Shown here: one piece after another, positions 21,073 to 34,409 of the stretch | Position numbering within the stretch: the first letter of the stretch is position 1 | Layout of the letters: every line of letters begins with the position of its first letter | DNA from: Lepiota brunneoincarnata | Taxonomy: Eukaryota; Basidiomycota; Agaricomycetes; Agaricales; Agaricaceae | Assembly (NCBI GenBank): GCA_023014365.1 | Contig: JAEBUN010000009.1 | Location: 558,001 to 622,000 of the forward strand | DNA: 64,000 bases | Reading direction: 5' to 3' | Notes under the pieces: generated by a model | Told to the model about the DNA's origin: nothing | The model's input: the letters and a program-made list of their open reading frames with translations, nothing else | The model's database searches: none | Program-made: the position numbers and the translations under genes

Positions 21073-23930
21073 ATGCGTATTAGGATCCTGTTTCTGCACG
21101 CATTGAGCGCCTACATAGCTTCTACAGCTCGCGCGAACACTGTATTATCAACTGGTCCATGCTTCAAGGTTGGGGGTGAACAATGGGTGTTGCCTCAAGA
21201 TGCTCGTGCATGCATGTCTGCGATTCCCTTCGACAAAAAGATACAGGAAAATGTCGGTGTCTCACTCGCTTTCAGGCCTCTTTTCGACAAGCTGATATCT
21301 CAATCACTAGGTTCTTGATGTTGTGACCAAGACATTGGCCTTCCATGCGTCAACCAACTATCAACTTCAGGCCCCTCCACCGTACAACGAAGATGTGCGT
21401 TGGGATCTACTCAAAGATTTAGAGGATATCAGGTCCAGGGAATATGCAAGTGATTTTGAGTTCCATCGGGACGTGCAGAACTCTCTCAAACGCGTCAATG
21501 ATGGTCACTTGATGTATGCGAATTGGTGTTTCGACGGTGCGCTCTATATCATACGCATGCAATTCTTGGCGTTCACTATTGCACACAGGCGTTTACATCA
21601 CCTACAACCCATTCCCACTCGTGCTCTTGACAAATCTGACCGACAACACGCAAGCTGTGCACATTGCGCCCAATGCACACGAGATAGCTTCCAGCGTCTT
21701 CGGTCAAGAAATCAAGTTCTGGGAAGATGCATTTCGAAGGCCACTTCAAGAGGTAACCAGTGCTCCTCACAGAATATGACTTGTTTTGAATACGGCTCCA
21801 GTTTAGTGGTGCTCGTGTATTGGGCATCAACGGAGAAGAACCTTTCGCTTCCGTCAATGCGAACGCGGGCGTCTCTGGGCGTTTCCAAGCGCTTTCCTCT
21901 CGTCAAAATGCGTGAGTCTGTTTTAGTGTATCATGGTTCTTGTCTGTGTTGACGTGCTGTTGATTAGGTTCTTTTCAAGCTATATTCGCAGAGGAAATAC
22001 ATGGAGCTATATGCTAGGAGAATTCGCCGAGAAGATACACCCCACTGTTGATTCGACCCAGATGACTATTCAGCGGGTGGGGTCCGAAACAGAGGAGGTT
22101 ATCATTGTGGGCATTATCTTTCTTTCTCCAGCTATTCCGCTTTCGAACCACTTTTCTAGGTCCCCTACCGATCGAAATTTAGCAGGAATCAGCACTTCAG
22201 CACTAGAAGTGATTACCAAAGCAAGTTCTGCAAACCCACGACAGATACCAACGGTCATCATTTGTATAAACTTTACTCGGGTGCCTCCAAAGATGTAGAA
22301 GAATCTCCCTTCCGGACTAGCAGACGTCAAACCAACAGAAGTCGTGTTACCGCGCGTCTTGCGACCGACCCTTATCCCGTTAGAGGAGAGCCATCAGGAT
22401 ATAGAATTTTATATGCTACAAGACAAGACTGGTGTCCTGGTTCTACCAAGATTTGACGGCCACAAGATCGAGACGTTCAAATGCACGTTGATAAAGGGCT
22501 TGCAAAAACTGCGTGATCTAGGAGCCACAAAACTGATTATTGATCTCGTGGGTATCCTCAACTGTTTCAGTACTAAAGCTCACAAACAAGTCTTTAGACT
22601 AATAATCTCGGAGGTGTGTCTATCCATTGTATTTGCCTCTCCCCTGTTCCACAAAGCTTGTCCCTCAGGTTATGTTTGTGTAGCACACGTGGGTTTAGTT
22701 ACCCAAAAATTTAATGAGTTGGCTGACACTATGTCTACTCAAGTACCTTGCACCGCATCGTGAGTCTGTCTGATACACATCCAAAGCTACGTCTCTGACT
22801 TTGGTTCAGCTCTTTGGTGAGAGCGCCTTAACCTCTCCCCAACCTGGTCTTGATACAACGATTCGTGTCAACGACCTGGGTCAGGGGATCGTCAAGCACC
22901 TTGTGGGGAACGACCCCGACAGGTTACTTATATTTAATCAACCGTGGTGCAATGCAACCCATCACCCGATCAAGGATGACGATTGGTTCACTCCAACACC
23001 CAAAACAGTTAATGGACGCAAGGACGCTTTCAGTCAGAGGTGACGGAATAGAGCCCTTTGGACAGACTAGCATTATTAACAGCCAACTAGGCTGGGAAAA
23101 GAATGCGATGTTTCGTCTTACGTCTGCTCCGGAAAGAAGACGCGAATTGACTCAGAGCCATTATTCGCCCCCGAGAATGTCGTGATACTTTCAAACGGCC
23201 GGTACGTACTCGAATTGTAAGTTCATGATTCCGGCCGACCAACTTCCCGAAGTTGTGGAAGCTCCTGTGCTTTGTTCTCAGTACTTGTTTCATTTCTTCT
23301 TGAAGGCTTCATGCAATGTTGATCACATTTAGGTCCTACTTGCCAAAAAGCACGGTGTTCGCAGTGTTGTTGTGGGTGGCAAGTCCGATATACCCCAACA
23401 TTACTGTGGCTTCGTTGGAGGACAGAGCGTTAGTTTCGTGGACATCGACACCGCTTTGATTGTAAGTCTTATTCGGTGCAGTTTTCCTCTCCTTTGTCGA
23501 GATTACACCACTAGACCACTGGACTGAAAAGAAACAGTCCCTGGCCAAAAGACATTCCACCTCCTTTGTAAGGGTGATATTACCTATAGGCCTTCAGTCA
23601 AAGATTTCTCACACTGGTGAATAGGGAAGTCAACGCTACGATGACGATAACCTGGCGACTTGCATATGGTGTCGAACATCCCGATGAGCCCGAAGGTTGG
23701 TACGCTCTCACGAGTTTTGTGTTGGCCGAGGGATCTTATCAGAACAGAATGGCAAAACCATACAGCCAGCTTGAACCTCCTCTTGACACTAGACACGTTA
23801 GTTGGAACGATATCCAGGCTTTCCTACCAGCTGACCCCCCATATCCAGGGTTAACAAGCCACAGGCTATCTGGGAGGCGGTCTCACAGAAAACCTTCCCT
23901 CCTCTACCTATCCTTCAGGTTCAGTTATGA
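21073..23930 (+). CDS. Secreted S41-type (tail-specific-protease-like) peptidase
   Basis: The N-terminus is a signal peptide (MRIRILFLHALSAYIASTARA). Intron-by-intron reading gives the fungal S41 family pattern: VLDVVTKTLAFHASTNYQLQ, FHRDVQNSLKRVNDGHLMY, LGINGEEPF, LIIDLTNNLGGYVCVAH, then NGRCGSSCALFS around the presumed nucleophile serine, VVVGGKSDIPQHYCG, and a C-terminus with HPDEPEEWQNH and VNKPQAIWEAVSQKTF. S41 enzymes cleave peptide bonds with a Ser/Lys-type site; these fungal members are extracellular and little studied. I count more than ten short introns, and two adjacent small exons encode the LTNNLGG and YVCVAH segments. All junctions I tested keep frame, so the gene looks intact. 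Stop TGA 23928-23930. Confidence 0.8.
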
Positions 23931-24087
23931 TTATGGGACCTCAAGATCGTGGCTGGGCTTTCGTAATCGTTAAGCTCTTTACCTGCCAGGTTATCGTATT
24001 TTGAGAATCCTTTTTGCGGTATGGGATAAATCAAACGCCATAACAGGACGAACAAGCATTTGGCTAGAGTACTGAGAAGGGCAGAAT

Positions 24088-27000
24088 TCACTGATCATCC
24101 TCCTCTACATCTCCTAATTCAAACATGCCCAAGCGGTCTCGTTTGGCACCGATCACGGCTTCCTGGAGCCGCTTCAAGACTTGCGGATATGCAGAGATGT
24201 ATCTGCAACCTTTGCGATCAATAGACGCGAGGCCTTCACGCAGGAGATCGGCATTGATACAAGCCAGAGGGTCTTCCGCAGAGGCAGGATCGGAGGGATC
24301 CATCAGGCGTAGGTGAAGCAGTGGACCTTCTTTGTGGTCGATGTTGGCGATGAGCTTGCGGCTTTCACACAGCGAGCGGAAGCGATCGATGGCTTCAGTG
24401 TAGTACTCGCTGTCCTCGCCCACGAGCTTTATGAAACTGCAAAAATAGTAAGCTCTTGACGGAGATCTGATCATCGCTACAACCACACCTCAGCCTTGCA
24501 TCTTGCGCTTGTCCGGGCAGTGACCGGAACTTAGTATCCAATGGGCGTATGTTAGAGAACGGGATGGTATCTTGGTTTCCATAGTCGATAAATGTTACTT
24601 CGGCCTCCTTTTTTACAGGGGAGGCGCGGCGAACTTTGGCTCTGTACCAAGCTCCATCCGAGAATTTCGCTGACACGAGGTCGCCACCCTTGGGCATGAA
24701 ACCAGGTGGAAGAGTGACAGCGCCACTGTGGTGCAAGCTGAACTCCTTCATCAGCTTTTCCAGGGAGGTAATGCCTGGTTATTTGTGAGGTAGAGTCAGA
24801 TCAGATCAGAATGAGCGTTGCAGGACGAACCTTCTGTGTTGAGGATCTGGACGGAAAAAGTCAAACCATTTCTCGTCCGCACGTCGCTGACAATCACGTC
24901 CAGATAGTCGGATTTGAGCGGTTCACTGTTACTCTCCGATTGGGTCTCCGTTTGTTTCTCAGCTTCCTCGTCGAAATCAGCCCAAATCTGTAAATGGATT
25001 GCTTCGTCCACGCAGCAGGATGGGCTTCAAAGTTTAACTTACGTTGAGCTTCGCGTTCTTTGCCTCAGCCTTTTTTGAGAAATTTTTGAGAAAGAGCGGG
25101 GGTCAACGTGGAGTGAGCACTGTTACAGATGTAGAACTAACCTCGGCATCATATAATTGGCGCGACCAAGGAAGATTATCCGCAGAGAAAGAATGCACAG
25201 TGGCCAACCCCTGTCGCACGAGCTCCACAGCAGCGTTCTCAGTCTTGTTGAGATACAAAGCACCAATGAATCCGCCCGACTTGTCGATAGTATCGACCTC
25301 GAACTCAATATCTCGCTGCATGTACCTGTGCATGGCAAAATCCAATGCCTCGTTCCCGTATGGTTCGGTTTTCTCGGAGGGGTTACGAGCGGTACGAGGA
25401 GCGCGAATACCTGGAATTTGGGTCTCAGCAAAAAGAACATGGAACAACACCGATGTTTACCCACCTCCAAGGACTAAAGTCAAAACCTGGTTGTCTTTAG
25501 GCAGCAACAGTCTTTTGCGCATAAAAAAGAACCCGAGACCGATCTGGTGTGTAAGAACTCACTTAAAGCGCGACCCTGCCGCGACATAGTCAACGATGGC
25601 CGGGACTCGGCCAAGGCGCTTGAAGCCGTTGACAAACGTGCCTGCACGATTGCCTGTCTAAGTTTGGTTCAGAGACTATATACGACGCGACCAGAGACTA
25701 CCTACCTCTGATATGTTCAAGGGCGCTTTAGGCGCGGAGATTTCCTTTCCTGAGTGGATGCCACGGGCGTCCGCTGCGGCACTGGAGATCATCACAGATA
25801 AAGAGGCGTGTTTTGTTCGCGTTAGATGTTCTTACATCTGTTCCGCAGCCATCAGCTTGTCATAATCCGGAGACCTGTCTTCGTCATCACGCTTGTGGCG
25901 TACCACACCTGCTAGCCCTTTCTCTATGAGCTGTTCGGCAATATTTCTGCCAAAAGCGGATGTTATTCAGGGCAACCGCATTCGGGAACATTTGGAGGGT
26001 GTACGTACGCGCTGTGGCCTCCATAGCGAATGGTCACACATTCGCGCTCTTCAAACTCGCCCTCACGCGGGCGAACGAAATCAATTGTAACCTTGACACG
26101 TTTTCCGATCAGCCTCTTCCGTAGGAACTCCCGGGCTTCTTGTGCATAAAATACTTGACGTGGATCTGACAGCCTTTGCCAAGCCAGTTAGGGGGTGGAG
26201 GGGGCCGATCATCAACTAAATCTCACTTTGGTCCACGGGTTGAACTCAGCTGCAGGCGCCGTTCTTTCCCATCCTTGTCGACAACGGAGACCTGGTCCCC
26301 GCTCCAGATGCGAATGACGGTAGCATCGAATGTTTTCGCCGACAGGCTGGCGACAGTGCCTGCTTTAGTAGCGGTGCTAGTCACAGAAGTGTTGGCGTAA
26401 AGACAAGCACGGCGCTCCTTCGCCGTTTTTTCTGCTGCCCTCAAGCGTTCCATACCTCCACTTGTGGCTAGCATCCCGGCATGCCAGTCGACTACTCGGG
26501 CTAGACCCGCGGCGACGAGATGTTCTGCGACATTCCCAGCAGGATGGAGAACTAAGGTGACTTGAGCCATCCGGTTAGCCAAGTTGACATTAATTGCGAC
26601 TGACTGGTTCCAATAAAAATCGTGGCAGGTGCGGTTGCGTTCGTACCTTGTTTGAAAGGGTGTCGCACCTAGGTGTAGGCAATGACAAGATCTGTACACG
26701 GACAGGCCTCTGAAGAAGTCGAAACTCAGTAAAGAACTTTGCCTGCGCAGAGCATAGGTCATAAGATCAAAAAGCAACATGTCCCAGACCAACCTCTTCC
26801 CCCCATTGTTCTGAGGCTTCTCCCTGTTTCGAAGACACGCGGGGGACAACGCACACCGGCTAATGCAATATTTGCGAATTGATGATCTCCCCCTTGCAAT
26901 AAAAGCCGGACTCTGAGTGTGCTCCCATCCCGGACCTGTTCAACGATAGCTAGATCGAATAAGCACAAAAGAGTTGCATGAGAAGATACCGGCTCACCAT

Positions 27001-27686
27001 CTATTGACTTGCCCTTCCATTCTGAGACGAAGGCATGTGAATCTTCCGGCATCGAGTAGTGCACTTGTCGAGCCTTATCACGGTAAACGTTAGTGACAGC
27101 CTCATGAAATACCAGAACCATACCTGAGGGCCATGAGGATTCCAAAGCCCCTTTCCAGCAGCCTTGGCCTCGCTCTCGAGATTTTTGCGACTCAGATCCT
27201 CCTCAGTCAGCTCCCTTTTGTTTTCTTTCAACTTTGCCCAGCCGTTCTTCAAGATCTCAGATGCCAAGTCGACTCCATTGATCTCGGCAGTTCCAATATC
27301 GCGGGGAACATCGTCATTCGAAGCAAGAGAACGGAGAGACGCAAAGGTAACTTCCTTTCCGACGACAAGGGCTCGAAGGAACTCCCGAGATTCGTATGCC
27401 CATAGCTGCAGGGATCGTGTCAGTGCCATACCCACGCAATCTCCGGACAGTGGCTCGCCTCGTCTTCCCTTGACTGTGTTCCGAGTCTCGGAGCGTTGAG
27501 ATCCGCCAGGTGTAAAATGCTAATATGGTCTCGATGAATAAAGTAGGATAATGTCTTGATCCACCTCGACGCTCACCGCTCTTTAGGAGGCTGTCCTCTA
27601 TTACGAAGAACCAAGGAATCACCGGAGATGACAGCTAGTAGCAACGGATCAGACGCCTGTCCCAGCAGCTTGGCAGAAATGCGCAT
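24088..27686 (-). CDS. SND1: Tudor-SN (staphylococcal nuclease-like, SND1 family)
   Basis: The product starts MRISAKLLGQASDPLLLAVISGDS (first SN domain) and has repeated SN-like modules, e.g. WAYESREFLRALVVGKEVTF, YGNEALDFAMHRYMQRDIEF and GALYLNKTENAAVELVRQGLA. A Tudor core follows (FSDGAWYRAKV, EVTFIDYGNQD, IRPLDTKF) and then a split fifth SN half ending in an acidic DVEEDDQ. This four-SN plus Tudor-SN layout is the SND1 family, cytoplasmic nucleases and scaffolds in RNA decay, stress granules and transcription. About 900 residues in many exons; start ATG 27686, stop 24088. One intron (27406-27458) appears to use a GC donor: GAG|GCGAGC...CTGCAG|CTATGG keeps frame, whereas no GT donor there does. 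Confidence 0.9.
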
Positions 27687-28075
27687 TACATTTAACGATC
27701 TGTATAAAGTAATCAATTAGGTGCCGTAGAACTGCTGCGGGAACCTTACTGCAGTGAGAGACATTCTAAAGCGTAGATTATCGAGTCAGATGCGACGGAA
27801 GAGCTCAGACTAGAATTTTGAGGGTGCAACGTGTGCAGTGGAGGTACTTCGCTATGCGGAGAATGTACATATCGGCAATCTTGTGTTAAAATGTTTGTCA
27901 TGTGACTAAACGGGGGATCGTAAGGATTTGTTCTTTTGTCCAGCAATCTACAGAAGGATTCGCATCTATGGCAGCAGTAGACTCCATAAGCATATCTTTG
28001 AGCGAGTAGTAAAAAGTCCCATGCAAGTGAAAGAGAACGGGGAGTAGACGGTGATGGTAGTGAGGATATGAATGA
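27687..28075. other. Intergenic stretch, Tudor-SN / kinase
   Basis: About 390 bases between the start of Tudor-SN and the stop of the kinase gene, both on the minus strand. It holds the Tudor-SN promoter and kinase 3' UTR. Nothing else was seen. Confidence 0.5.
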
Positions 28076-29626
28076 TTACTTCGTATGAACTCTAGAGAAT
28101 TTTTGGGCGATGATGTGCACCCAACGGCAAACTAGTGGAGTGTTCCTAGATGTTGAAGGCATAGGACTCGGAGAAGTTAGATGCAACCATTCCTTGGGGT
28201 CGGCGACGCTGTGAAGAATCCAAGGGTGCCGCTATTGGGGTAGTTATAGAGAGCTTAGAATGAGCGTATTGAATTCCCTTACCTTTAGTTCTGCCGCAGT
28301 CAATCGGTTCTGGGGATTCTTCTGTAGCATAGAATCCAGAAGCGAGATCACGACGTATCCTTCGCTCGCGACATCTTTTGGGTGCCGTCCTCCAGTGACA
28401 ATCCGATCTGCAGTCATTGTATCGTCGACCTCCCAGTTTTGCATACATATCTGGTTGTATAGCATCCATTCGTTGTGGTGCATGTTGTCATTGGAAGAGG
28501 AAGGTGCGTTGAATGGAGTATGCCCGAATAACAAGCAGTAAAAGGTTACAGCAAGAGCCCATATGTCTATTGCCCCGGTTATCGGTGGACGAACTTTCGG
28601 CATGGCACTCGCTTCAGCGACGGTCAAGGAAGAGCGACTGGAATCGGTTTCTGACGTATCATGGTCTGAAGCATCGAACCAAACAACCTCAGGTGCAAGG
28701 AAATTCGGGGTTCCTTGGGTCTTCAGAAGGTCGGAGTCCGGGAATAAAGAGGCGTCTTCCGGAGCGGAGCAAGAAGCGAACTGCGGTAAGCGAGCGACGG
28801 GAATCGTAATGAGATACACCAAAGTCAATGATCTTGACGGTCGCCCTCCCTCTGGTATATAGTATATTGGAGGGTTTGATGTCCCGGTGGATTATCCCCA
28901 GGGAGTGTACTGCCTTGCAGGCTAAATAAAGAACTGGGGTAGAATAGATGAACTCACAGTATTCCAGACCCAGAGTTACATCCCTCATGATTCGTCTCGT
29001 CTGATCAAGGTGCAAAATAGGATCTTTGTTGTCACTGGCCCATTCCACAGGTCCACCTGGGCAATACTCCATCACTGTACACGACTATCAACGGTGGCGA
29101 GATACTGAAGGCAGAGAGAACGCACCCATGTATATTTTCTCTTGCAAGGGGTCGTCTATAACTTCCAACAATCGTACAATATTCGGGTGGCGACATTTCT
29201 TCATGACTGCAATTTCCTTGCGTATGCTATTCTCCGTACTGTTTAACGGATATGGTCTATCCGAGCCAGACGTAGTTTCGCTTTGCTGGTAGTTCCTCCT
29301 GAGCAACTTGATCTTATCCCTCGGACTGCTGCGCTTGACAACCTTGATGGCCTTGGAGGGCAAGGTTAAGCCTGGAGCGCCGGTGTTCCATGAAGCAATC
29401 GAGTGCTTACAACTTCCTGGTATGTAGACTCCTCGGTATGACACAGATACACTTCTCCGTGTCGTCCCTTTCCTATCCGGGCCTCCTTCGAGTACTGGTT
29501 TATCTTGCGTTTGCGAGTTCCCGGCACCGTCGTCAACTCGGTCGTAATACGAAGTGGTTCAGGTGGATCAATTGGGGCATCGTCTGGAGAATCCCTCTCC
29601 CACAATGCCCTGGTTGGTCTTGCCAT
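28076..29626 (-). CDS. CaMKK/Ssp1-like Ser/Thr protein kinase
   Basis: A complete kinase domain is visible: glycine loop IGKGRHGEVY, VAIK-type lysine (AIKVVKRSSPRDK), NSIRKEIAVMKKCRHPNIV, MEYCPGGPV, catalytic HRDIKPSN, IIDFGVS, GTPNFLAPEV, and a terminal RHPWILHSVADPKEW. The RxSPRDK insert after the lysine and the GTPxFLAPE loop resemble upstream AMPK kinases (S. pombe Ssp1, animal CaMKK2, S. cerevisiae Sak1/Tos3/Elm1), which phosphorylate the Snf1/AMPK activation loop. Start ATG 29626; stop TAA 28076-28078 after a phase-0 intron that joins AAELK to RHPW. Between the DFG motif and the activation loop the frame shifts by +1 within 28745-28800 without splice signals, probably a base-level error. 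There is no obvious calmodulin site. Confidence 0.8.
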
Positions 29627-30123
29627 GGCGAAATGAGCAGAGAGAAATGGGTGGGTATGTTGTTAAGGAACTCGGATCGCGTTAAGTTTGGGGGGCTCCT
29701 CAGGTGTGATCAAACCGTTGCCTAATCCGGTTACATGGTATCCACAATTTACATGTGACCTTTTTTTCATTCATGGTGTACGGCGGACATCATCTCTTTC
29801 AAAAAATTTCAACGGCTACAGTCTACATCACCGGAATCACTGCGGCTCCGGACCTTTGGGTGACATCGAAAACCAGTTCATCATCCGACACATTGGCATC
29901 TCAAGGGACAGGTTCAATTCTCGGTGGCGGGTAGGGGCCAGGGCATCAAGGCGCGCGCGGGGTGCCCTATTGTGACATGCCGGATAGAATCCCGGGTTTC
30001 AGAAAAATGGCAAGGTAGAGCGATCTTCCTCGAGCTGCACATGGGACTAATGCATGGTCATCCGACGTATCGTATCTTGATCGCTCCGGCCTTATTGCGG
30101 GTTTCGAGCGCTAGGGAATAGGG
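29627..30123. other. Intergenic stretch, kinase / UPF2
   Basis: About 500 bases: kinase promoter and UPF2 3' flank, both genes on minus. A GGTTCAATTC string near 29910 resembles a tRNA B box, but no tRNA fold surrounds it. Confidence 0.5.
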
Positions 30124-33100
30124 TTAGAGGGGTGGCCGCGCCACGCGGAGACTCTTCATACCTTTGAGCTCCTCAGCTTCTTCACGCTGCTCATAATCAA
30201 GCACAATGCGTTTTAATTGCTGCTGTTCTACTTTGTCCTGCAGCTGGGCACTCTTTGTGTGCACAGCTAAAGCAGAGGCAGCTGGGATGGCAAGCTGACG
30301 GGCCTAGAACACGTTGAGTTTGAATATTCTAATTGGGATACACACTGCTCACGAGTTGTTTGTTACCGCGCTTCGTAATAACGGTGAAATTCATCATGTT
30401 GGCACCCTCAGCATCGTTCGGATCACCTTCCTCGTCACCATCATCTGCAGCTTTCTTCTTTCGGATGGCTGGAGGAGGAACAGCGGAGTCCCAGAGTGCC
30501 AGTGCAGTCTTCTTGTCAATCTTTCTAGATTCGGCGGATATATCAGTGACCAATTTGGCCAGCTCCTTTGCAAATTCGGCCTCAGCCTCGTCCGAAGGAC
30601 CCAGGTATTCCTGCTTGCTATTACTGGTAGACAATATAATCTCCTCGTCTGGAGATGGTGCACGTTCGTTGCCCTGATTTTCATCAGCATGAGACTCAAA
30701 CCCTCACACCCAAACATACCGGAGACTGCTGTATATCTCCCTCCCCATCTAGAGGTTCATCCTCACCGTCTTCTTCGTTTGAGCGTTTCTCCTCATCTTC
30801 TTCGCCACTTTCCTCCCCGCTATCATCAGTAAGGCCTACGGGCAATCAGAGGTACTTTCAACTGGACGAGGGAATCACCAACCTGCTGCTTGATAGGCCG
30901 AGTTGAGCATGTCGTCCACCGCGATGGCCGCTTCTTCGATATTTTTAGCCGGCTGTAATTTTGGCCTGACCGCCTGTTTCCAAAAATGAGTGTTTTGATG
31001 AACAAAGGAAACCAGGACAAACCTCTAGTGAATCGGCCAACATGAAATCAACATCCATAGGCAAGGCCTCTTTGCAAAGCACATAATACTACAACATATG
31101 GTCAGGAGAATCAGCGGAGAAGATTTGGGAAAAGTCTTGACCTGGAAAAACGTCAAGAAGTCGTCGAGTTTCTTCTTCTGATTTCCACGATCAAAACACA
31201 TTCCGCATGTATCCAAAAGCACGCAAACGAGTCTGATACGGAAGAAATCATCTGGCATATCGAGTGGAACGGTTTGGTTGGGCGCGGGTCGGCCCTCCGC
31301 TGGGGAGCCGATGAGTAAGCGAATAAACTGATACGGCGGGAAGGGCTTACGATGTCCAAAGGTGACGATTAACCAGAGCGTATCAAATATGATGCTCGAA
31401 CTGAACAGGCGATAGATATACAGCTCTCCAAGGAACTTGATGGTTGCCAATCTTTTCTGGTTTGCGTTGTAAATATTCTGCTCAAGCCCATGCCTGACAT
31501 CTTCCAAGACCTGATCAACAACAGTGATAGAGAAGGCAGGTCGATAACGTTGCAAGTCGTATGTCAACATGGCCAATAAGCTGATGTTGCTGTATTTGAT
31601 CTTCCAGGGCTTGGCGAAGACTTGGTGTAAAATTCGTTTTACCTCTTCGTCATCCCAGTCGAGTTTTCGTATGAGCTTAAGGACTTTGTCTATCGTCTTT
31701 TTTGCAAGGACATCATGAATGAGATGCCGGATAAATAATTCCATTGGGATCCGCTGTTTCTCCTTCCTTGGACCCCGTTCTGGAGGATTGCACTACAGGC
31801 TGGAGGTCAATGAACTGACAGCATTGAGCACGACGGTCAACAGACCTGGTAGTATGCATTCTCCAGCATCAAGAGCTGGCGTTGGTCGAAATGCTGAATA
31901 CTTTGTTTGCGTCGTAGGAGTTCAAGCTATCATTATATAGTTAAGTTGGTAGATTCATCAGTGGGGGTAATCCCCCTGAGTGATACTCACCATTGTCCCA
32001 AATCTTTCAGCAGTATCTTCGCTTCTCAGTAGGAAACGACCACATCCTTCTAAGAGCATAGCAATATTATCCACGTTCGTACCCGTAAGATCGTCGAGGC
32101 AAACTTTGAATATATGCAGGATGACATGGGGGGGAACAACCCGGAATTTCGTTAGGTTGGACAAAAACATGATATTCTGATTGGCGACATTAGTGGCAAG
32201 AATAGACACCAGGACCTGTACCTACTTTCATTCTGAGTTCAGCAAGCTCTTTCACCACGTTTTTCTTCCGCTGCAGATAGCGGAATTCATCATCCAGCTG
32301 TGGAACATAAGGTTGGGCTAGTCAAAGGCTCCATTGTGGGGAGGCTACTCACAAGAGAGACAAGCTCAGTGCCTATATCTGGCATGTACCTATTGAGAGT
32401 TGCAACCAATCTGGAATAATGGGGTAAAAGATCCGTCCGATTTCTTGGGACTTGATTCAAGAACTAATGAGGCTCTGTCAATTATCTGCTGGCGGCTATG
32501 GTATTGGACTAATGCAAACCTTGACCAAACGTTTTCTTGCGGCTTTAGAGTTCAAAAACGCAAAATCAATGGCATCTTGATCTATAAGGGCACGGTTTGT
32601 CGAATTGGGGAGTCGGACGAGTAAGGCTGTTAGAAGCTGAGAAGGTCCTTGAGGTGCAAGTTGAGGTGAGAGTGCAGGAGAGGCTGCTTTCGGCGATCCT
32701 GGAATAGGAGTCTGCGCACTGCAGAGAGTTCAGAAATGCATTGAGGTAAGCTGCTGGAGGCCTCACTCATCCTCTTCAGCCATTGATCCTTCGGTTGACT
32801 GGATCTCGGAGGATTGATCATTCTCAAGCTTGTGTAATTCCTCTTCAAGCTTTCGAACCTCTTCCTTCTCTCGTTGTATGCGCTCCTGTTCCCGTTCTTT
32901 GCCATCCTCTTCCGCACCCTCGCTTAGGGCCGTCAATACCCAGTACGCTACTTGGAACGTAATCCTTGAGATCTTGAATATCCTCATAAAATCGCCTTTC
33001 CTCCTCGTCCTCCCACTTTCCCCCCGTGATTATGGTTTCCTCAGAGTCATTGGAGGCGGACGTGTGAGCGGAACCGATTTGGATGGATTCTGACCTGTGC

Positions 33101-34409
33101 GAAGCAGTGGGAAGAGCGGGCAGAGGCAAGTACAGCAACTCCGACAACCTGGGGGAAACAAGTTCCGGATAGTTGCTCACGAGCATGAAGATTGGTACTT
33201 ACGATTGGCAACTTGCGAGGAGTTTCTCATAGGTTTTGGTCATTTTTTCATAAGCCTGTTGGCGATCTTCGAAAATTTCACCAGAGCGAATATATGCCTC
33301 ATGGTTTCGCTTGTCTTGCTCTTGCAGGCGCTGTGTGTTTCGGGTAAGTCATGAATTCAGCGATGGGTTTCAAAGCTACCTTATGTTCAATGACAAGTTT
33401 TTTACAGACGTTGTCAAAATATCCTTCACACATACGCTTAAAGCGGTCTCGAATGTCTTGTTCAACCAAATTCTCTTCCTGCTTCGCAATCCGGGGAAAG
33501 TGCACGGTATAATCGCTGTCACCTGATTGTGTGCTCGAAAGAATGCCTGGCTCAGTGTTGGCAGTAATCTGTTTCTGACCGGCTGGAGGCACGATGCCGA
33601 GGAAGGGCAGGGAGTACGATTTCAAGAATGTGATGAGGAGAGGCATGGACGACAAAGTAGGGTCATTCGAAAGCTAACGAACTGGATGAGAACCCGACGG
33701 GCGGCAAAGCCAGCCGACTCACCAACTCTTTGACTGCCTTCATAATCCATTCTGCTCCGCTCCTTTCAGGACTGTCCCGGATCACTCCCACCATAGCTAG
33801 CTCTGAACATATACGAAGCACTGGACGCTGACGCATAATCCGTGCATTATCTTCCTTTTCCCGTTGCTCGGCGGTCAGACTACTGACACTTGTACGGGGT
33901 GGTGGGGCAATGGCAGCAGAGAGAGAAGAGACCAAAGCGGGCGTGAAGGTTTTCGAGAAGCGACGATGCAAGTGGGAAATGAGCTTCAGAATATTGTGAG
34001 CCCGACTGCTGTAGAAGAGACGCTTGAATCCCTACCTCAACCGCACCCCAAACATCTTTTTCAGACTTGCAGCGAGTGATGCCCTCAACTACTGCTCCTG
34101 CTATTTCATCGATATATTTCTCCAGAGACAGTGATTCAAGATCCTTCATAATCTGATCCCTGTTGTCTGCTGCCATAGACTGACGGATGCGCTTGATGAT
34201 GGCTGTATGTCTTTTGAGAGAAGAGTCAAGCCTGGAGGGTTCTGTGTGTGGTCCGTCAGCTATCGCTGACGAGCTGAAGGCGAGAAACCCCAGTAACCTT
34301 GTTGACTAGAGTTCAGGTTCAATTCTTTGAGTTTGACGCGCTTTTCATGCCGCGCCCGCTCATCTTCGAGCCTGGATGCGGTGTGGACCCCATTTGGGGC
34401 TGAATCCAT
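30124..34409 (-). CDS. UPF2: Nonsense-mediated decay factor UPF2
   Basis: UPF2 bridges UPF1 and UPF3 in nonsense-mediated mRNA decay and is built of three MIF4G domains. Visible landmarks are MDSAPNGVHTAS at ATG 34409, MIF4G-1 pieces KYIDEIAGAVVEG and KDVWGAVE, an acidic linker, and the highly conserved third MIF4G: QKRLATIKFLGELYIYRL, FDTLWLIVTFGH, DFFRIRLVCVLLDTCG and KKKLDDFLTFFQ. An acidic UPF1-binding-type region (EEDGEDEP) and a basic, coiled tail (QQQLKRIVLDYEQREEAEEL) end at TAA 30124-30126. The protein is roughly 1.1-1.2 thousand residues in many exons. It is divergent from the ATRIP-like gene. Confidence 0.92.

Noticed and set aside
29905..29935. GGTTCAATTC resembling a tRNA B box
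   Set aside because: No A box, acceptor stem or anticodon arm can be folded around it.
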